Shown piece after piece: positions 1 to 8,434 of a stretch of DNA of 64,000 nt. The translations under genes were made by a program, and so were the position numbers. This stretch comes from Bryobacter aggregatus MPL3 (GTDB lineage: Bacteria; Acidobacteriota; Terriglobia; Bryobacterales; Bryobacteraceae): NCBI RefSeq assembly GCF_000702445.1, contig NZ_JNIF01000003.1, positions 186,001-250,000 of the forward strand, in the 5' to 3' direction. How positions within the stretch are numbered: position 1 is the stretch's first letter; each line of letters opens with the position of its first letter. The notes below the pieces were generated by a model. That model had not been told where the DNA came from. It did no database searches and was given only the letters and a program-made list of their open reading frames with translations.

Positions 1-164
1 CCGCAGGCAAGGATCAAGGAGACCAGAAGCGCGTCGCGACACCGCAACAAGCGATGGCCGACGGCGCCAGCTATCTCGTCATTGGACGCCAGATCACCCG
101 AAGCGCAAATCCCAAAATCGAAGCCGAGGCAATTCAGCGCGAGATCTCCCAGCCAATGGGGTAA
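1..164 (+). CDS. pyrF: Orotidine 5'-phosphate decarboxylase, C-terminal fragment (gene cut by window start)
   Basis: The open frame enters at base 3 and stops with TAA at 162-164, giving the last 53 residues of a protein that begins outside the window. It reads GKDQGDQKRVATP, then a run of small residues, then YLVIGRQIT. This matches the end of OMP decarboxylase, where a D-Q-x-R phosphate-binding segment and a GRxIT strand-loop close the TIM barrel. The enzyme makes UMP from OMP in the cytoplasm, the last step of de novo pyrimidine synthesis. A strong hairpin terminator follows 28 bases later. The N-terminal catalytic Lys/Asp residues cannot be checked here. Confidence 0.85.
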   Translation, partial: AGKDQGDQKRVATPQQAMADGASYLVIGRQITRSANPKIEAEAIQREISQPMG

Positions 165-192
165 AGTTCCGCGCTCCATGCCAATAACTGAC

Positions 193-220
193 AGGGCGGG
201 TTCTCAAACCCGCCCTCTTT
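193..220 (+). terminator. Rho-independent terminator after pyrF
   Basis: A perfect 10-bp stem (AGGGCGGGTT at 193-202 and AACCCGCCCT at 207-216) with a CTCA loop is followed by a T-rich stretch. It lies between the pyrF stop and the convergent phosphodiesterase gene. The T tract is on the plus-strand side only, so it best serves pyrF. Confidence 0.85.
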
Positions 221-227
221 GCTGTCT

Positions 228-1496
228 TTACTGGAGAGGGATCGCTTTCCCGAGCGAAGTCGGCAGCGGCACCCGAAGCAGTTGTGCGATGGTCGCAGCG
301 ATGTCGAGATTGGAAACCGGATCCAGCGTTCCGCGCTTCTTCACCCCGGCGCCGCTGGCAATGAAAATTGGATTCATATCCGGATCGCTCGCGATATAGC
401 CATGGCTCCCGCCCACTTGCAGCGGAGCCGCCGTCACCGGGCCACCCGTTGCCCCCGAGAAGGAATAGCCGGTCTTGGCAGATAAGAGCAGATGACCGAA
501 TTGCGGATCTTTGTCCGGAGTGGGCAAGCCGAGCGCAGAGTAATCTTCCACGCCATAGATTTTGTCGATTCCCTCCAACCCTGTCAGCAGTTCGCGGACC
601 TTCGCCACCTGCGAAGGATCTTCCAAGTAGACGAAAGCGGTGCCGCCCTCGGGTAGCACATAGACTTTGCGCCCCAAGCCAGCAGACTCCAGCACTGCGT
701 TCGGCTTGATCTGTTTCGAGTAGGCTTTGAAGCCGTGGTCGGAAACGATCAGGAAAGTGGTCTGATCAGCAAGTCCGGCTTCTTGCACCGCCTGCACCAG
801 CTTCTCGACACAACTGTCGACAAAAGCAATGGCGCCGCGGCCACCGAGGGTGTTGGGTCCGTACTGGTGGTGCATGGAATCGAGCGTAAGCAAGTGGAAG
901 AGTAAAAGATCGGGCTTGTGTTGCTTGATGAGATAGACACCGGCCTTCGTCCAGACCTGGTCGCGATAGAGGATATTCGCCTTGCTGAAGTCCTGCAACT
1001 CTTCGGCGCGAATCGCACCCTTCGCAATCATCTCCTTTTCCAGCGGTCCGTCCGCGCTGGCCCACTCTCGAAAGGCCCAGGTGATCCCGGGCGCGTTGTG
1101 GATCGCCACCCAATCCACTTGCGCGGTTGTCAAACCGGCCTTGTGGGCGGCATCGTAGACCGTCGGGACATGCACCATCTTCTCCTTGTCGATCATCGGC
1201 TCCACCTTGATCGGCGGCCAGGAACCGGTCTTGGTAATGGTTCCATTGGCCAGCAAGCCGTGCTGGTCTGCTTTAACGCCAGTCACCATCGTGGTGTGGT
1301 TGGGCCAGGTGACAGTCGGGTTGATCGAAGTCATGGGCCCACTGATCCCATTCGCCATCAGCTTGCGCAACGTAGGGATCGGGAGCTTCGGGTCATTCAG
1401 TGCGTAGGCAGGAAAACCATCCAGGGAGATCACAATCACCTTGGATCGCGTCTGAGCGGAGAGAGTCAGACAGAGGAGCGCGAGGAGAAGTTTCAT
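228..1496 (-). CDS. Secreted type I phosphodiesterase / nucleotide pyrophosphatase (alkaline phosphatase superfamily)
   Basis: The protein starts with a short signal peptide (MKLLLALLCLTLSAQ) and continues with VISLDGFP, where Asp26 is a metal ligand. The nucleophile region PTVTWPNHT places the active Thr at about residue 63. Further metal-site motifs are SDHGF in the middle and GSHGY near the C-terminus. This set is typical of the nucleotide pyrophosphatase/phosphodiesterase (NPP) branch, which hydrolyses phosphodiester or pyrophosphate bonds outside the cytoplasm using two metals, usually zinc. The length (422 residues) fits a single catalytic domain. An in-frame TTG lies two codons upstream, but ATG at 1496 gives a cleaner signal peptide. 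The natural substrate cannot be told from sequence. The gene converges on pyrF and diverges from the SDR gene at 1566. Confidence 0.85.
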   Translation of the reverse strand: MKLLLALLCLTLSAQTRSKVIVISLDGFPAYALNDPKLPIPTLRKLMANGISGPMTSINPTVTWPNHTTMVTGVKADQHGLLANGTITKTGSWPPIKVEPMIDKEKMVHVPTVYDAAHKAGLTTAQVDWVAIHNAPGITWAFREWASADGPLEKEMIAKGAIRAEELQDFSKANILYRDQVWTKAGVYLIKQHKPDLLLFHLLTLDSMHHQYGPNTLGGRGAIAFVDSCVEKLVQAVQEAGLADQTTFLIVSDHGFKAYSKQIKPNAVLESAGLGRKVYVLPEGGTAFVYLEDPSQVAKVRELLTGLEGIDKIYGVEDYSALGLPTPDKDPQFGHLLLSAKTGYSFSGATGGPVTAAPLQVGGSHGYIASDPDMNPIFIASGAGVKKRGTLDPVSNLDIAATIAQLLRVPLPTSLGKAIPLQ

Positions 1497-1565
1497 AGGC
1501 AATCCAAATTGTAGTGCGCTATGATTTCAATATTCAAAGTAGACCATATTCTACTGAGTAGACCC

Positions 1566-2585
1566 ATGAATCCAGACACTTCCACCCCCGAAGAAATCGA
1601 ACTCGAAGCACAGCTTTCGACACCCACTGCGGCAGACATTGAAGCCGCCCGCCAACTGGGCGGAGACGTCGTCCTGCTCGGCGCCGGCGGCAAAATGGGA
1701 CCCACCTTGGCCATGCGGATTCACCGCGCCATCGAAGAGGCTGGGGTGAAGCATCGAGTGATCGCCGTTCTGCGCCGCGACAAGGGCGAACTCGGGAAAG
1801 GCATTGCAGTCGTAGAGGCCGACCTCATGGATCCCAAGGCGATCGAAGCCCTTCCTGACGCGCCGAACCTCATCTATCTGGTGGGCCGTAAGTTCGGTTC
1901 CCTGGGCCAGGAGCACCTTACTTGGGCGACCAATAGCTGGGTCAGCGGCATGTGTGCGTACCGCTACCGTGAGTCGCGCAATGTTGTTTTCTCAACCGGC
2001 AATGTGTATCCGCTGGTCGACGTCCAATCCGGCGGCGCAACCGAGCAAACTCCAACCGGGCCGGTGGGTGAGTATGCGCAATCGGCTTTGGGTAGAGAGC
2101 GCGTCTATGAATACTTCGCCACCCAATACCAAACGCCGACCCTGATCTTCCGGCTGAACTACGCGATCGATCTGCGCTATGGAGTGCTGCTCGACATCGG
2201 CAGCAAGGTCTTCCGGCAGGAGCCGGTCGACCTCACCACGGGCTATGTCAATGTGATCTGGCAGGGCGAGGCAAACTCTTACTGCCTGCGCAGCCTGGCT
2301 CTTTGCTCCTCGCCGGCAAAACTGCTGAATGTAACGGGCGCAGAAACGGCGAGCGTGCGCGACATCGCCAAGCGCTTTGGCGAAATCTTTGGCCGTGAAG
2401 TCAGGTTTACGGGGGAGGAGGCGCCAACCGCCTTGCTCAATAACGCCTCCCACTGTCATGAACTCCTCGGGAAACCGGAACTCAGCATTGAGGCGATGAT
2501 TCGCATGCAGGCAGAATGGATTTTATCGGGAGGCCGGCGTCTCGGCATCCCCACTAAGTTTGAGAAACGCGATGGAAAATTCTAA
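1566..2585 (+). CDS. Atypical NAD-dependent epimerase/dehydratase (extended SDR) lacking the catalytic Lys
   Basis: An N-terminal Rossmann motif (VVLLGAGGKMG, about residues 35-45) and later segments such as NVYPLVD and RLNYAID place this 339-residue protein in the extended SDR family, which acts on nucleotide sugars or related polyols. The usual YxxxK catalytic pair reads YAQSA here, so the Tyr is present and the Lys is replaced by Ala. The ATG at 1566 was preferred to an upstream ATG at 1521 because the residues between look like leader. The next gene, a DapA-like aldolase, overlaps by 14 bases, so the two are probably translated together and act on one substrate. Substrate and reaction are unknown. 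Canonical epimerase activity is doubtful without the Lys. Confidence 0.75.
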   Translation: MNPDTSTPEEIELEAQLSTPTAADIEAARQLGGDVVLLGAGGKMGPTLAMRIHRAIEEAGVKHRVIAVLRRDKGELGKGIAVVEADLMDPKAIEALPDAPNLIYLVGRKFGSLGQEHLTWATNSWVSGMCAYRYRESRNVVFSTGNVYPLVDVQSGGATEQTPTGPVGEYAQSALGRERVYEYFATQYQTPTLIFRLNYAIDLRYGVLLDIGSKVFRQEPVDLTTGYVNVIWQGEANSYCLRSLALCSSPAKLLNVTGAETASVRDIAKRFGEIFGREVRFTGEEAPTALLNNASHCHELLGKPELSIEAMIRMQAEWILSGGRRLGIPTKFEKRDGKF

Positions 2586-3573
2586 GCAGAGTTGGCGGCA
2601 GAAATTAGCGCAGGGAGTGGTCATTCCAGCGCACCCACTGGCCTTGACGGAAGGCAGAAAGCTGGATGAGCGTCACCAACGGGCTCTCTCTCGCTATTAC
2701 CGGGATTCCGGCGCGGGCGGCATCGCAGTCGCCGTCCATACGACACAGTTTGAAATCCGTGAGCCGTCGATCGGCCTGTTTGAGCCCGTGCTGGCGCTGG
2801 CGGCACAGGAAGCCGGCGACATGATCCGGATCGCGGGCGTGTGCGGCAAGACGGCACAGGCCACCAAGGAAGCAAGGATTGCGGCGGATCTCGGCTATCA
2901 TGCCGGGCTGCTCAGCCTCGCCGCCATGCGCGGAGCAAGCGTCGAGGAGTTGATCGTACATTGCCGGGCGGTCGCAGAGGTGATTCCGGTGCTTGGCTTC
3001 TATCTCCAGCCAGCAGTGGGTGGCATTGAGTTACCAGTCGAGTTCTGGCGCCGATTTGCGCAGATCGAGAACGTTGTAGGCATTAAGATTGCGCCGTTCA
3101 ATCGCTACGCCACCTTGGATGTGGTGCGAGGCGTAGCCGAATCTGGCAGGGCGCATGAAGTGGCACTCTATACAGGAAATGACGACCATATCGTGCTCGA
3201 CCTGCTCGGGGCGAATCGGATTGTCGGCGGTCTGCTCGGCCACTGGTCGGTTTGGACCAGGAAAGCGGTCGAGTTGCTCCACTCGATCCATGCCGCCAAG
3301 GGTGCTGATAGAGGCTGGTTCGAGACAGCGGATCAAGTCACCGACATGAACGCAGCCCTCTTTGACGTCCGGAATCATTTTCACGGCTGCATTGCCGGAA
3401 TCCATGAAATCTTGCGGCGGCAGGGACTCCTGCGGGGCCGCTGGTGCCTGAATCCAAACGAAGATCTATCTCCCGGCCAAGCCGAGGAGCTAGACCGGGT
3501 TTGCCACGCCTATCCCCATCTGATCGACGATGCGTTTGTAAAGGAAAACCTCGATCGATGGCTGGCTGATTGA
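2572..3573 (+). CDS. Dihydrodipicolinate synthase family protein (DapA-like aldolase)
   Basis: This 333-residue TIM-barrel protein carries VVGIKIAPFN at about residue 171. The Lys there sits where the DapA/NAL family forms its Schiff base. Family members condense or cleave pyruvate-type ketoacids, or dehydrate sugar acids. It is not an obvious housekeeping DapA: it opens with WRQKLAQGVVIPAHPLAL and lies in an operon with an atypical SDR, so a role in sugar or sugar-acid breakdown is more likely (inference). The ATG at 2572 overlaps the upstream gene by 14 bases and gives a better N-terminus than the start 12 bases earlier. A second, divergent family member occurs at 48565-49479. Confidence 0.8.
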   Translation: MENSKQSWRQKLAQGVVIPAHPLALTEGRKLDERHQRALSRYYRDSGAGGIAVAVHTTQFEIREPSIGLFEPVLALAAQEAGDMIRIAGVCGKTAQATKEARIAADLGYHAGLLSLAAMRGASVEELIVHCRAVAEVIPVLGFYLQPAVGGIELPVEFWRRFAQIENVVGIKIAPFNRYATLDVVRGVAESGRAHEVALYTGNDDHIVLDLLGANRIVGGLLGHWSVWTRKAVELLHSIHAAKGADRGWFETADQVTDMNAALFDVRNHFHGCIAGIHEILRRQGLLRGRWCLNPNEDLSPGQAEELDRVCHAYPHLIDDAFVKENLDRWLAD

Positions 3574-3619
3574 CGGGGGACGCATGCCGGTTTAGGCTGG
3601 TAGCAAGGCTGAATCTGAG

Positions 3620-4177
3620 ATGACCCGCTTTGCGCCGTCCAAACATTTTGTGTACATGGGGCTTGTAGCGGTATTGCTGGGCCTGATGTCCGCTTGGGTG
3701 GGTTGGCAATGGACGCCAGCCATCGTTCCGGCCGCCTTATTCTTCGCCAGCGCCCTGTTTTTGTTCTGGCTCAGCTTGCATCCTGTCATTGAAATCACGG
3801 ATCGTGAATTGGCCATCGGTCGGCGCGTCATTCCGTGGAGTTCCATCACCCGGATCGAAACTACGGGTTGGCTCACCCCATTGGTGCTAAAACTCACAGT
3901 GGAAACGGGACGCAAGATCGTTTTGTTGTATGCCGGGGATCTGGAGAGTTCTGGCCGGCTCAAAGAAATGGTTTGCAATTGTGCCCCCCACGCACTGCTC
4001 GATGGCATGCCGCAAGGAAAACGGCAGGCCACCATTGTGGTGCGCAATGGAAGCACAGCCGAGGTGGAAAAACACGCGATTCTGACCCTTGAGGACGAGG
4101 CTGAAGTGGAACGGATGTTCCAGCGCTTGCGTGAGGTGGGCCATCTGGATCCAACGCGCACCCCTGAGGATCGCTAA
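3620..4177 (+). CDS. Small membrane protein with bacterial PH-like domain
   Basis: Two hydrophobic helices (about residues 10-28 and 33-52) form a hairpin anchor. They are followed by a segment of PH-domain style: ITDRELAIGRRVIPWSSITRIE, broken here as ITDRELAIG and IPWSSITRIE, then strands ending in VLLYAG. This layout is common in bPH/DUF304-type membrane proteins of unknown function. The 185-residue protein ends in a charged helix (EAEVERMFQRLREV). The next gene begins 4 bases after its stop and encodes a YdcF-like protein, so both may work at the inner membrane. No enzymatic motif is visible. Confidence 0.55.
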   Translation: MTRFAPSKHFVYMGLVAVLLGLMSAWVGWQWTPAIVPAALFFASALFLFWLSLHPVIEITDRELAIGRRVIPWSSITRIETTGWLTPLVLKLTVETGRKIVLLYAGDLESSGRLKEMVCNCAPHALLDGMPQGKRQATIVVRNGSTAEVEKHAILTLEDEAEVERMFQRLREVGHLDPTRTPEDR

Positions 4178-4181
4178 GCGT

Positions 4182-4769
4182 TTGAGAAAGATTCAACTCG
4201 GGCTCAGCGTTTTGGTGTTGGGTGCCGTATTGTGGCTGGCCCGCGCCCCGATTCTAACGGGTTTGGCTCAATACCTGGTCCAGGCCGAGACTCCGAAGAA
4301 GGCCGATGTCATCATTGTGCTGGGTGGGGATACAGTGGGCAGCCGCATCCTGACGGCATGCCAGTTGGCAGAACAAAACTATTCACAAAGGATTTGGGTG
4401 AGCGGTATCCAAGGGATCTATGGCTTCTGGGAGTCTGACCTGGCCAAGCAGTATGCAACTGGCAGAGGATGCCGGGCGGAATGGCTGACCCCACTCCACA
4501 ACAACGTCGACTCCACCACCGATGAAGCCCATATAATTGCACCCGCACTCCGCGCGCAGGGCGTGAAAAGTTACCTTCTGGTGACTTCGAATTTTCATAC
4601 GCGCCGGGCAGGAGATCTCTTTCGCAAGGCCACTCCGGAGATGGAAGTCACCGTAGTGGCGTCGAGCAATAGCGGTTTTTCCGTCGACGGATGGTGGCAC
4701 GACCGCCGTAGCCGAAAGACCTTTGCCTACGAGTGGATCAAGACCATCACTTCCTGGATGGGCATGTAA
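4182..4769 (+). CDS. YdcF/DUF218-family membrane-anchored protein
   Basis: One N-terminal membrane helix is followed by the DUF218 core: KADVIIVLGG, then an SRILTACQLA segment, NVDSTTDEA and LLVTSNFHTRRA. The DUF218 family includes E. coli YdcF and SanA/ElyC. ElyC and SanA affect the cell envelope, but the biochemical activity is not settled. I chose TTG at 4182, four bases after the upstream stop and about 11 bases after a TGAGGA sequence. Starting earlier at TTG 4089 would add a positively charged, non-family stretch that overlaps the upstream gene. Length is then 195 residues, normal for the family. The start codon remains uncertain. Confidence 0.75.
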   Translation: MRKIQLGLSVLVLGAVLWLARAPILTGLAQYLVQAETPKKADVIIVLGGDTVGSRILTACQLAEQNYSQRIWVSGIQGIYGFWESDLAKQYATGRGCRAEWLTPLHNNVDSTTDEAHIIAPALRAQGVKSYLLVTSNFHTRRAGDLFRKATPEMEVTVVASSNSGFSVDGWWHDRRSRKTFAYEWIKTITSWMGM

Positions 4770-4770
4770 C

Positions 4771-6528
4771 ATGGCCATGGGCACCTTCCGCACCACGGTA
4801 GACATTGCTTGGCCCTACCTCCGGCGATACAAACGCGGACTGGCGATTGGAAGTTTTTGCCTGATCGCTAAAACCGTACTGGCGGTGATCAATCCCATCC
4901 TGCTGCGCGACGGCTTTGACGCCCTGCTCGGTGGCTTTGAATTCGGCAAGCTGTGGAAGTTCGGAGCAGCTCTGCTGGTGGTCGCCTTATTCCGCGCGGC
5001 AGCGCAATTCTATGCGCGCCTGATCCTGGTGAGCATTTCCCGCGATGTCGAATTCGACATGCGCAACGATCTCTTCTCTCACCTGGTGCGTCTGAGCCCG
5101 AACTTCTACCAGCAAATGCGCACCGGCGACATCATGGCGCGTGCGACGAATGACCTGAATCAGGTGCGAATGATGCTCGGTCCAGGCGTGATGTATTGGG
5201 CCGAAACGACCCTAACCACAACGCTGGCGATCAGCGTCATGGCAAGCGTCGACTGGCAGATGACGCTGATCGCGCTGATTCCGGCGCCGCTGGTGAGTCT
5301 TGTCGTGGTCTACTTTGGCCAGAAGATCCACAAGCGCTTTGAGAAGATCCAGGCCCAGTTCAGCGACATTTCCAGCCGCGCGCAGGAGAATCTGAATGGA
5401 GCTCGCATTGTGCGGGCTTACGCCCAGGAAGACGCGGAGATCCACAAGTTTGAAGAGTTGAACCGAGACTACATCAAGTCGAATCTCGGCTTGGCGAGAG
5501 ACACCGGAATCTTCTATCCGCTGATGCAGACCCTCGTGGGCTGTACCTTTCTATTGGTGTTGTGGGCAGGAGGATGGCAGCTATACCAGGGCAAGATCAC
5601 GCTCGGCTCCTTCGTGATGTTCCAGACCTATATGGGGATGCTGATCTGGCCGATGATCGCCTTTGGCTGGGTGATCAATTTGACGCAGCGCGGCACGGCC
5701 AGCTTGAAACGATTGCGGGAAATTCTCGATGCCAATCCGTCGATTGTCGCCCCAGCACAACCGCTTCCGCTTGAGGCGGTGCGCGGCGAGATTGTATTTG
5801 AGAATGTGAGCGCCTGCTTTGGTGAAGTGATCGCGCTCGACTGCATCAATTTGCGCATTCCCGCCGGGACAACCGCAGCAATTGTCGGCCGGACCGGATC
5901 GGGGAAGACGACCTTGCTCAATCTGACCACGCGGCTGCTGGACCCCAGTACAGGCCGCGTGTTGATTGATGGCCTGGATCTGCGCAAACTCGACCCGGAA
6001 CAACTGCGGCGTCACGTCGGTTTTGTCCCACAAGAGACCTTTCTCTTCAGCACTTCCTTGACGGAGAATATCGCGCTGGGGGAACCCAAGGCGACCGAGC
6101 AGCAGGTACGGGACGCATCCGCCAAGAGTGGCTTGGCGGATGATATCGCAAGTTTCCCCGAAGGCTATGAAACAGTCATCGGAGAACGTGGGATTACTCT
6201 TTCCGGAGGGCAAAAGCAGAGAACCGCCATTGCACGAGCGATCTTGCGCGACCCTGCCATTCTTATCCTGGACGATGCGCTGTCCAGCGTCGATACCGTC
6301 ACCGAAGAGAAAATTCTGTCGCAGTTGCGCAATGTCATGGCCGGACGCACCGCCCTGTTTGTGTCGCATCGCGTTTCCACAGTGAAGGATGCCGACATCA
6401 TCTTTGTTCTGGATCAAGGCAAAATTGTCGAACAGGGCAAGCATACCGAACTGATCGCCAATGGCGGTTATTACGCCGAGTTGTACCAGCGGCAGGCGCT
6501 CGAAGAAGAGTTAGAACACACAGGGTAG
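4771..6528 (+). CDS. ABC exporter half-transporter (fused membrane and ATPase domains), degenerate catalytic site
   Basis: The 585-residue protein has a six-helix exporter membrane domain (about residues 1-310) and an ATPase domain with Walker A GRTGSGKTT, signature LSGGQKQR, Walker B ILILDDALS and the H-loop SHRVST. This is the MdlA/MdlB or MsbA-like exporter family. The residue after the Walker B Asp is Asp, not the catalytic Glu, as in the degenerate partner of heterodimeric exporters such as MdlA or TM287. No second half-transporter is next to it, so a partner elsewhere is expected. The ATG at 4771 comes directly after the YdcF gene stop (1 base gap). The substrate is unknown. Confidence 0.88.
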   Translation: MAMGTFRTTVDIAWPYLRRYKRGLAIGSFCLIAKTVLAVINPILLRDGFDALLGGFEFGKLWKFGAALLVVALFRAAAQFYARLILVSISRDVEFDMRNDLFSHLVRLSPNFYQQMRTGDIMARATNDLNQVRMMLGPGVMYWAETTLTTTLAISVMASVDWQMTLIALIPAPLVSLVVVYFGQKIHKRFEKIQAQFSDISSRAQENLNGARIVRAYAQEDAEIHKFEELNRDYIKSNLGLARDTGIFYPLMQTLVGCTFLLVLWAGGWQLYQGKITLGSFVMFQTYMGMLIWPMIAFGWVINLTQRGTASLKRLREILDANPSIVAPAQPLPLEAVRGEIVFENVSACFGEVIALDCINLRIPAGTTAAIVGRTGSGKTTLLNLTTRLLDPSTGRVLIDGLDLRKLDPEQLRRHVGFVPQETFLFSTSLTENIALGEPKATEQQVRDASAKSGLADDIASFPEGYETVIGERGITLSGGQKQRTAIARAILRDPAILILDDALSSVDTVTEEKILSQLRNVMAGRTALFVSHRVSTVKDADIIFVLDQGKIVEQGKHTELIANGGYYAELYQRQALEEELEHTG

Positions 6529-6547
6529 CGCTAAGCTATTCCTATCT

Positions 6548-7810
6548 ATGTTTCGCGGTACAACACTCCTTCTTTTCCTTGCTTCCTTGTCTCTCTTTGG
6601 GCAGAAAACGCTCTTCGATCCTTCTATCGCACAGAAGCCTGAACTCAAGAAGGCGTTTGCCGAGGTCGAGGCGCGCAAGGATGCGATTTGGAAGGAGTGG
6701 ATTACGCTCACCGAGATCCCTTCGCCATCCAATCAGGAGAAGTTGCGGATCGCCTACATGAAATCGGCGATGGCGCGCATTGGCCTTACCGACATCCAGC
6801 AGGATGAAATCGGCAATGTCTGGGGGACTTACAAGGGGAGTGGGGGCGGGCCTGTAGTCGCCTTCGCCGCTCATACCGATACCGTATTTCCGATGGACAC
6901 GCCGATTCATGTGAAAGAGATCAATGGCCGCTTTCATGCACCTGGCATCGGCGACGACACGGGATCACTTGCCGCTCTGATCAACGCCTTCGACATCATG
7001 AAATCGAGCGGGATCAAGACAAAGGGCGATGTGATCTTTGTCGCCACCGTGCAGGAAGAGATCGGACTGCTGGGCGCAAAGCATTGGCTCGAACACATCG
7101 CCAAGAAACCGGACATGTTTGTCGCCGTCGATTCCCGCCTGGGAGGTGTTGGCTATGGCGCACTGCTGATCGAGCAGTACAAGTTCATCTTTGAAGGTCC
7201 GACCTTGCACACGCTCGCGAGCAAGGGCAAAGCCAATGCAGCACGCGGCGCGGCCCGGGCGATTCTGGCCATTGGCGAGATGAAGATGCCGGAGCCGAAA
7301 GAAGGTGGGTCACCGAATCTGCCTGTGGCGAATGTCGGAACCTTGGGTGGGGGCACCGTCGTCAATGCGACGCCAGGCAGCGTGTATATCACGGTGGATA
7401 TTCGCAGCCAGGATATCCAGGCGGAGCAGAAGCTGGTGGAAGACGTCAAGGGAATCGCCCAGCGAGCTGCCAACCAGGAAAATCTGCACCTGAAGATCGA
7501 GAGCATCAATGTCGTGCATGACTACTCGAAAGCACTGCCCAAAGAAGTCCGGCTGCATCATCCGCTGGTGCAATCGACGCTCGCCGTCACCGACTATCTC
7601 AAGCTCAATGGCGAAAAGAAGGCCGTTGCCTTTGACAGCGGAAGCGACGATCACAACATTGGGGTGGCAATGGGGATTCCGTCGATCGGCATCGGCGCCA
7701 TTCTCGGCGGTGGGGCGCATTCCCTCGAGGAGAGCGCAGATAAGGCTTCGATTCTGCCCGGCACAAAGTATCTGATCTTGCTGGCTTCGACGCTGGCTGG
7801 TGTGAACTAG
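6548..7810 (+). CDS. Secreted M20-family metallopeptidase
   Basis: A signal peptide (MFRGTTLLLFLASLSLFGQ) precedes a typical M20/M25/M40 fold. Metal-site motifs are AAHTDTV (His and Asp), GIGDDTGSLAAL (bridging Asp), QEEIGLLG (Glu-Glu with the general base), AVDSRLG and a C-terminal GGGAHSLEE (His). A dimerisation/lid segment lies between about residues 220 and 340. Members are zinc aminopeptidases or carboxypeptidases such as PepT, or deacylases. The length of 420 residues is normal. It starts 19 bases after the ABC exporter, possibly in the same transcript. It most likely degrades peptides outside the cytoplasm; substrate preference cannot be read from the sequence. Confidence 0.87.
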   Translation: MFRGTTLLLFLASLSLFGQKTLFDPSIAQKPELKKAFAEVEARKDAIWKEWITLTEIPSPSNQEKLRIAYMKSAMARIGLTDIQQDEIGNVWGTYKGSGGGPVVAFAAHTDTVFPMDTPIHVKEINGRFHAPGIGDDTGSLAALINAFDIMKSSGIKTKGDVIFVATVQEEIGLLGAKHWLEHIAKKPDMFVAVDSRLGGVGYGALLIEQYKFIFEGPTLHTLASKGKANAARGAARAILAIGEMKMPEPKEGGSPNLPVANVGTLGGGTVVNATPGSVYITVDIRSQDIQAEQKLVEDVKGIAQRAANQENLHLKIESINVVHDYSKALPKEVRLHHPLVQSTLAVTDYLKLNGEKKAVAFDSGSDDHNIGVAMGIPSIGIGAILGGGAHSLEESADKASILPGTKYLILLASTLAGVN

Positions 7811-7814
7811 AGAC

Positions 7815-7847
7815 GATTTTCGAGGTGGGCCGCCTACCCCGAAAATC
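7815..7847 (+). terminator. Hairpin after the M20 peptidase gene
   Basis: A 15-bp stem with one mismatch and one G-T pair (GATTTTCG...CGAAAATC outer part) and a 3-base loop starts 5 bases after the peptidase stop. No T tract follows, so termination is likely but not certain. Confidence 0.5.
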
Positions 7848-7875
7848 AACAGCAATCTGAAAGATGGCAAGCAAC

Positions 7876-7900
7876 CGACTGAAGCCAATCGCTTCAGTCG
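7876..7900. repeat. Perfect 9-bp inverted repeat
   Basis: CGACTGAAG at 7876-7884 pairs with CTTCAGTCG at 7892-7900 around a 7-base loop. It lies just after the previous hairpin and may reinforce transcription stop. There is no T tract. Confidence 0.45.
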
Positions 7901-8355
7901 TCCAGGCTTGGCTTTACATTCGGAACCGCATATTCACAACGACAATACAGGCAAGCACCCTGGTGTTCGATAACGGCACAAACGACGACGATGTCGTCTA
8001 GATCGCAGGGGCGCAGGAGCCGGAGCAGTGGAACCGGTGTCACAAGATACGATACTGAGACCCATCGGCATCTGGGATGGAGCAAGTCAGAATCTGCTCT
8101 TCACCCAGACCTTGGACCTCGACAGTGAACCGGAGATGGCCTCTCCTGGATTTACCAAAACCTTGAGAATCCGGAGCTGTCGAGCGCCTTCCCCGTCAAT
8201 CGAGTCATCCGGCGGATCAGCACCAAGGATCCGGGAGCCATTCCAGAGCCATCTGCCTGGCTGAGCGCAAGCACAGGACTTGGCTTGACGCCTGGCATGT
8301 GAAGCGCAAAAGCAGCAGACCGCAGTCAGGCGGTAACAAAGCTTGCGGCGAGATC

Positions 8356-8402
8356 AAAATCCGCATCGGAACTGTCTGGAACAGGAACGATGCGGATTTT
8401 TT
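8356..8402. terminator. Strong bidirectional terminator hairpin at the 3' end of the giant gene
   Basis: A perfect 13-bp stem (AAAATCCGCATCG at 8356-8368, CGATGCGGATTTT at 8388-8400) with a 19-base loop has T runs on both sides when read in either direction. On the minus strand it starts about 35 bases after the stop codon of the giant gene. Confidence 0.8.
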
Positions 8403-8434
8403 GTGTTCTGGATCCACGGGCAAGCCGGACGGTA

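Larger units (their letters stand above)
7811..8434. other. Long intergenic stretch without a convincing gene
   Basis: About 620 bases separate the M20 peptidase from the end of the giant minus-strand gene. Short open frames exist on both strands but none has a recognisable domain or a good ribosome-binding site. Three hairpins are visible, two near the left edge and one terminator at the right. Codon-like composition in the middle could be the remains of a gene, but I could not match it to a family. Confidence 0.5.

Noticed and set aside
4089-4181. Upstream TTG start for the YdcF-like protein
   Set aside because: It would add 31 Arg/Trp-rich residues inside the previous gene that do not fit the family N-terminus.
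7894-8085. Minus-strand open frame of 63 residues with four Cys
   Set aside because: The Cys spacing (CAVIEHQGACLYCRC) looked like a zinc motif, but there is no start signal or homologue that I can name, and it spans one of the hairpins.
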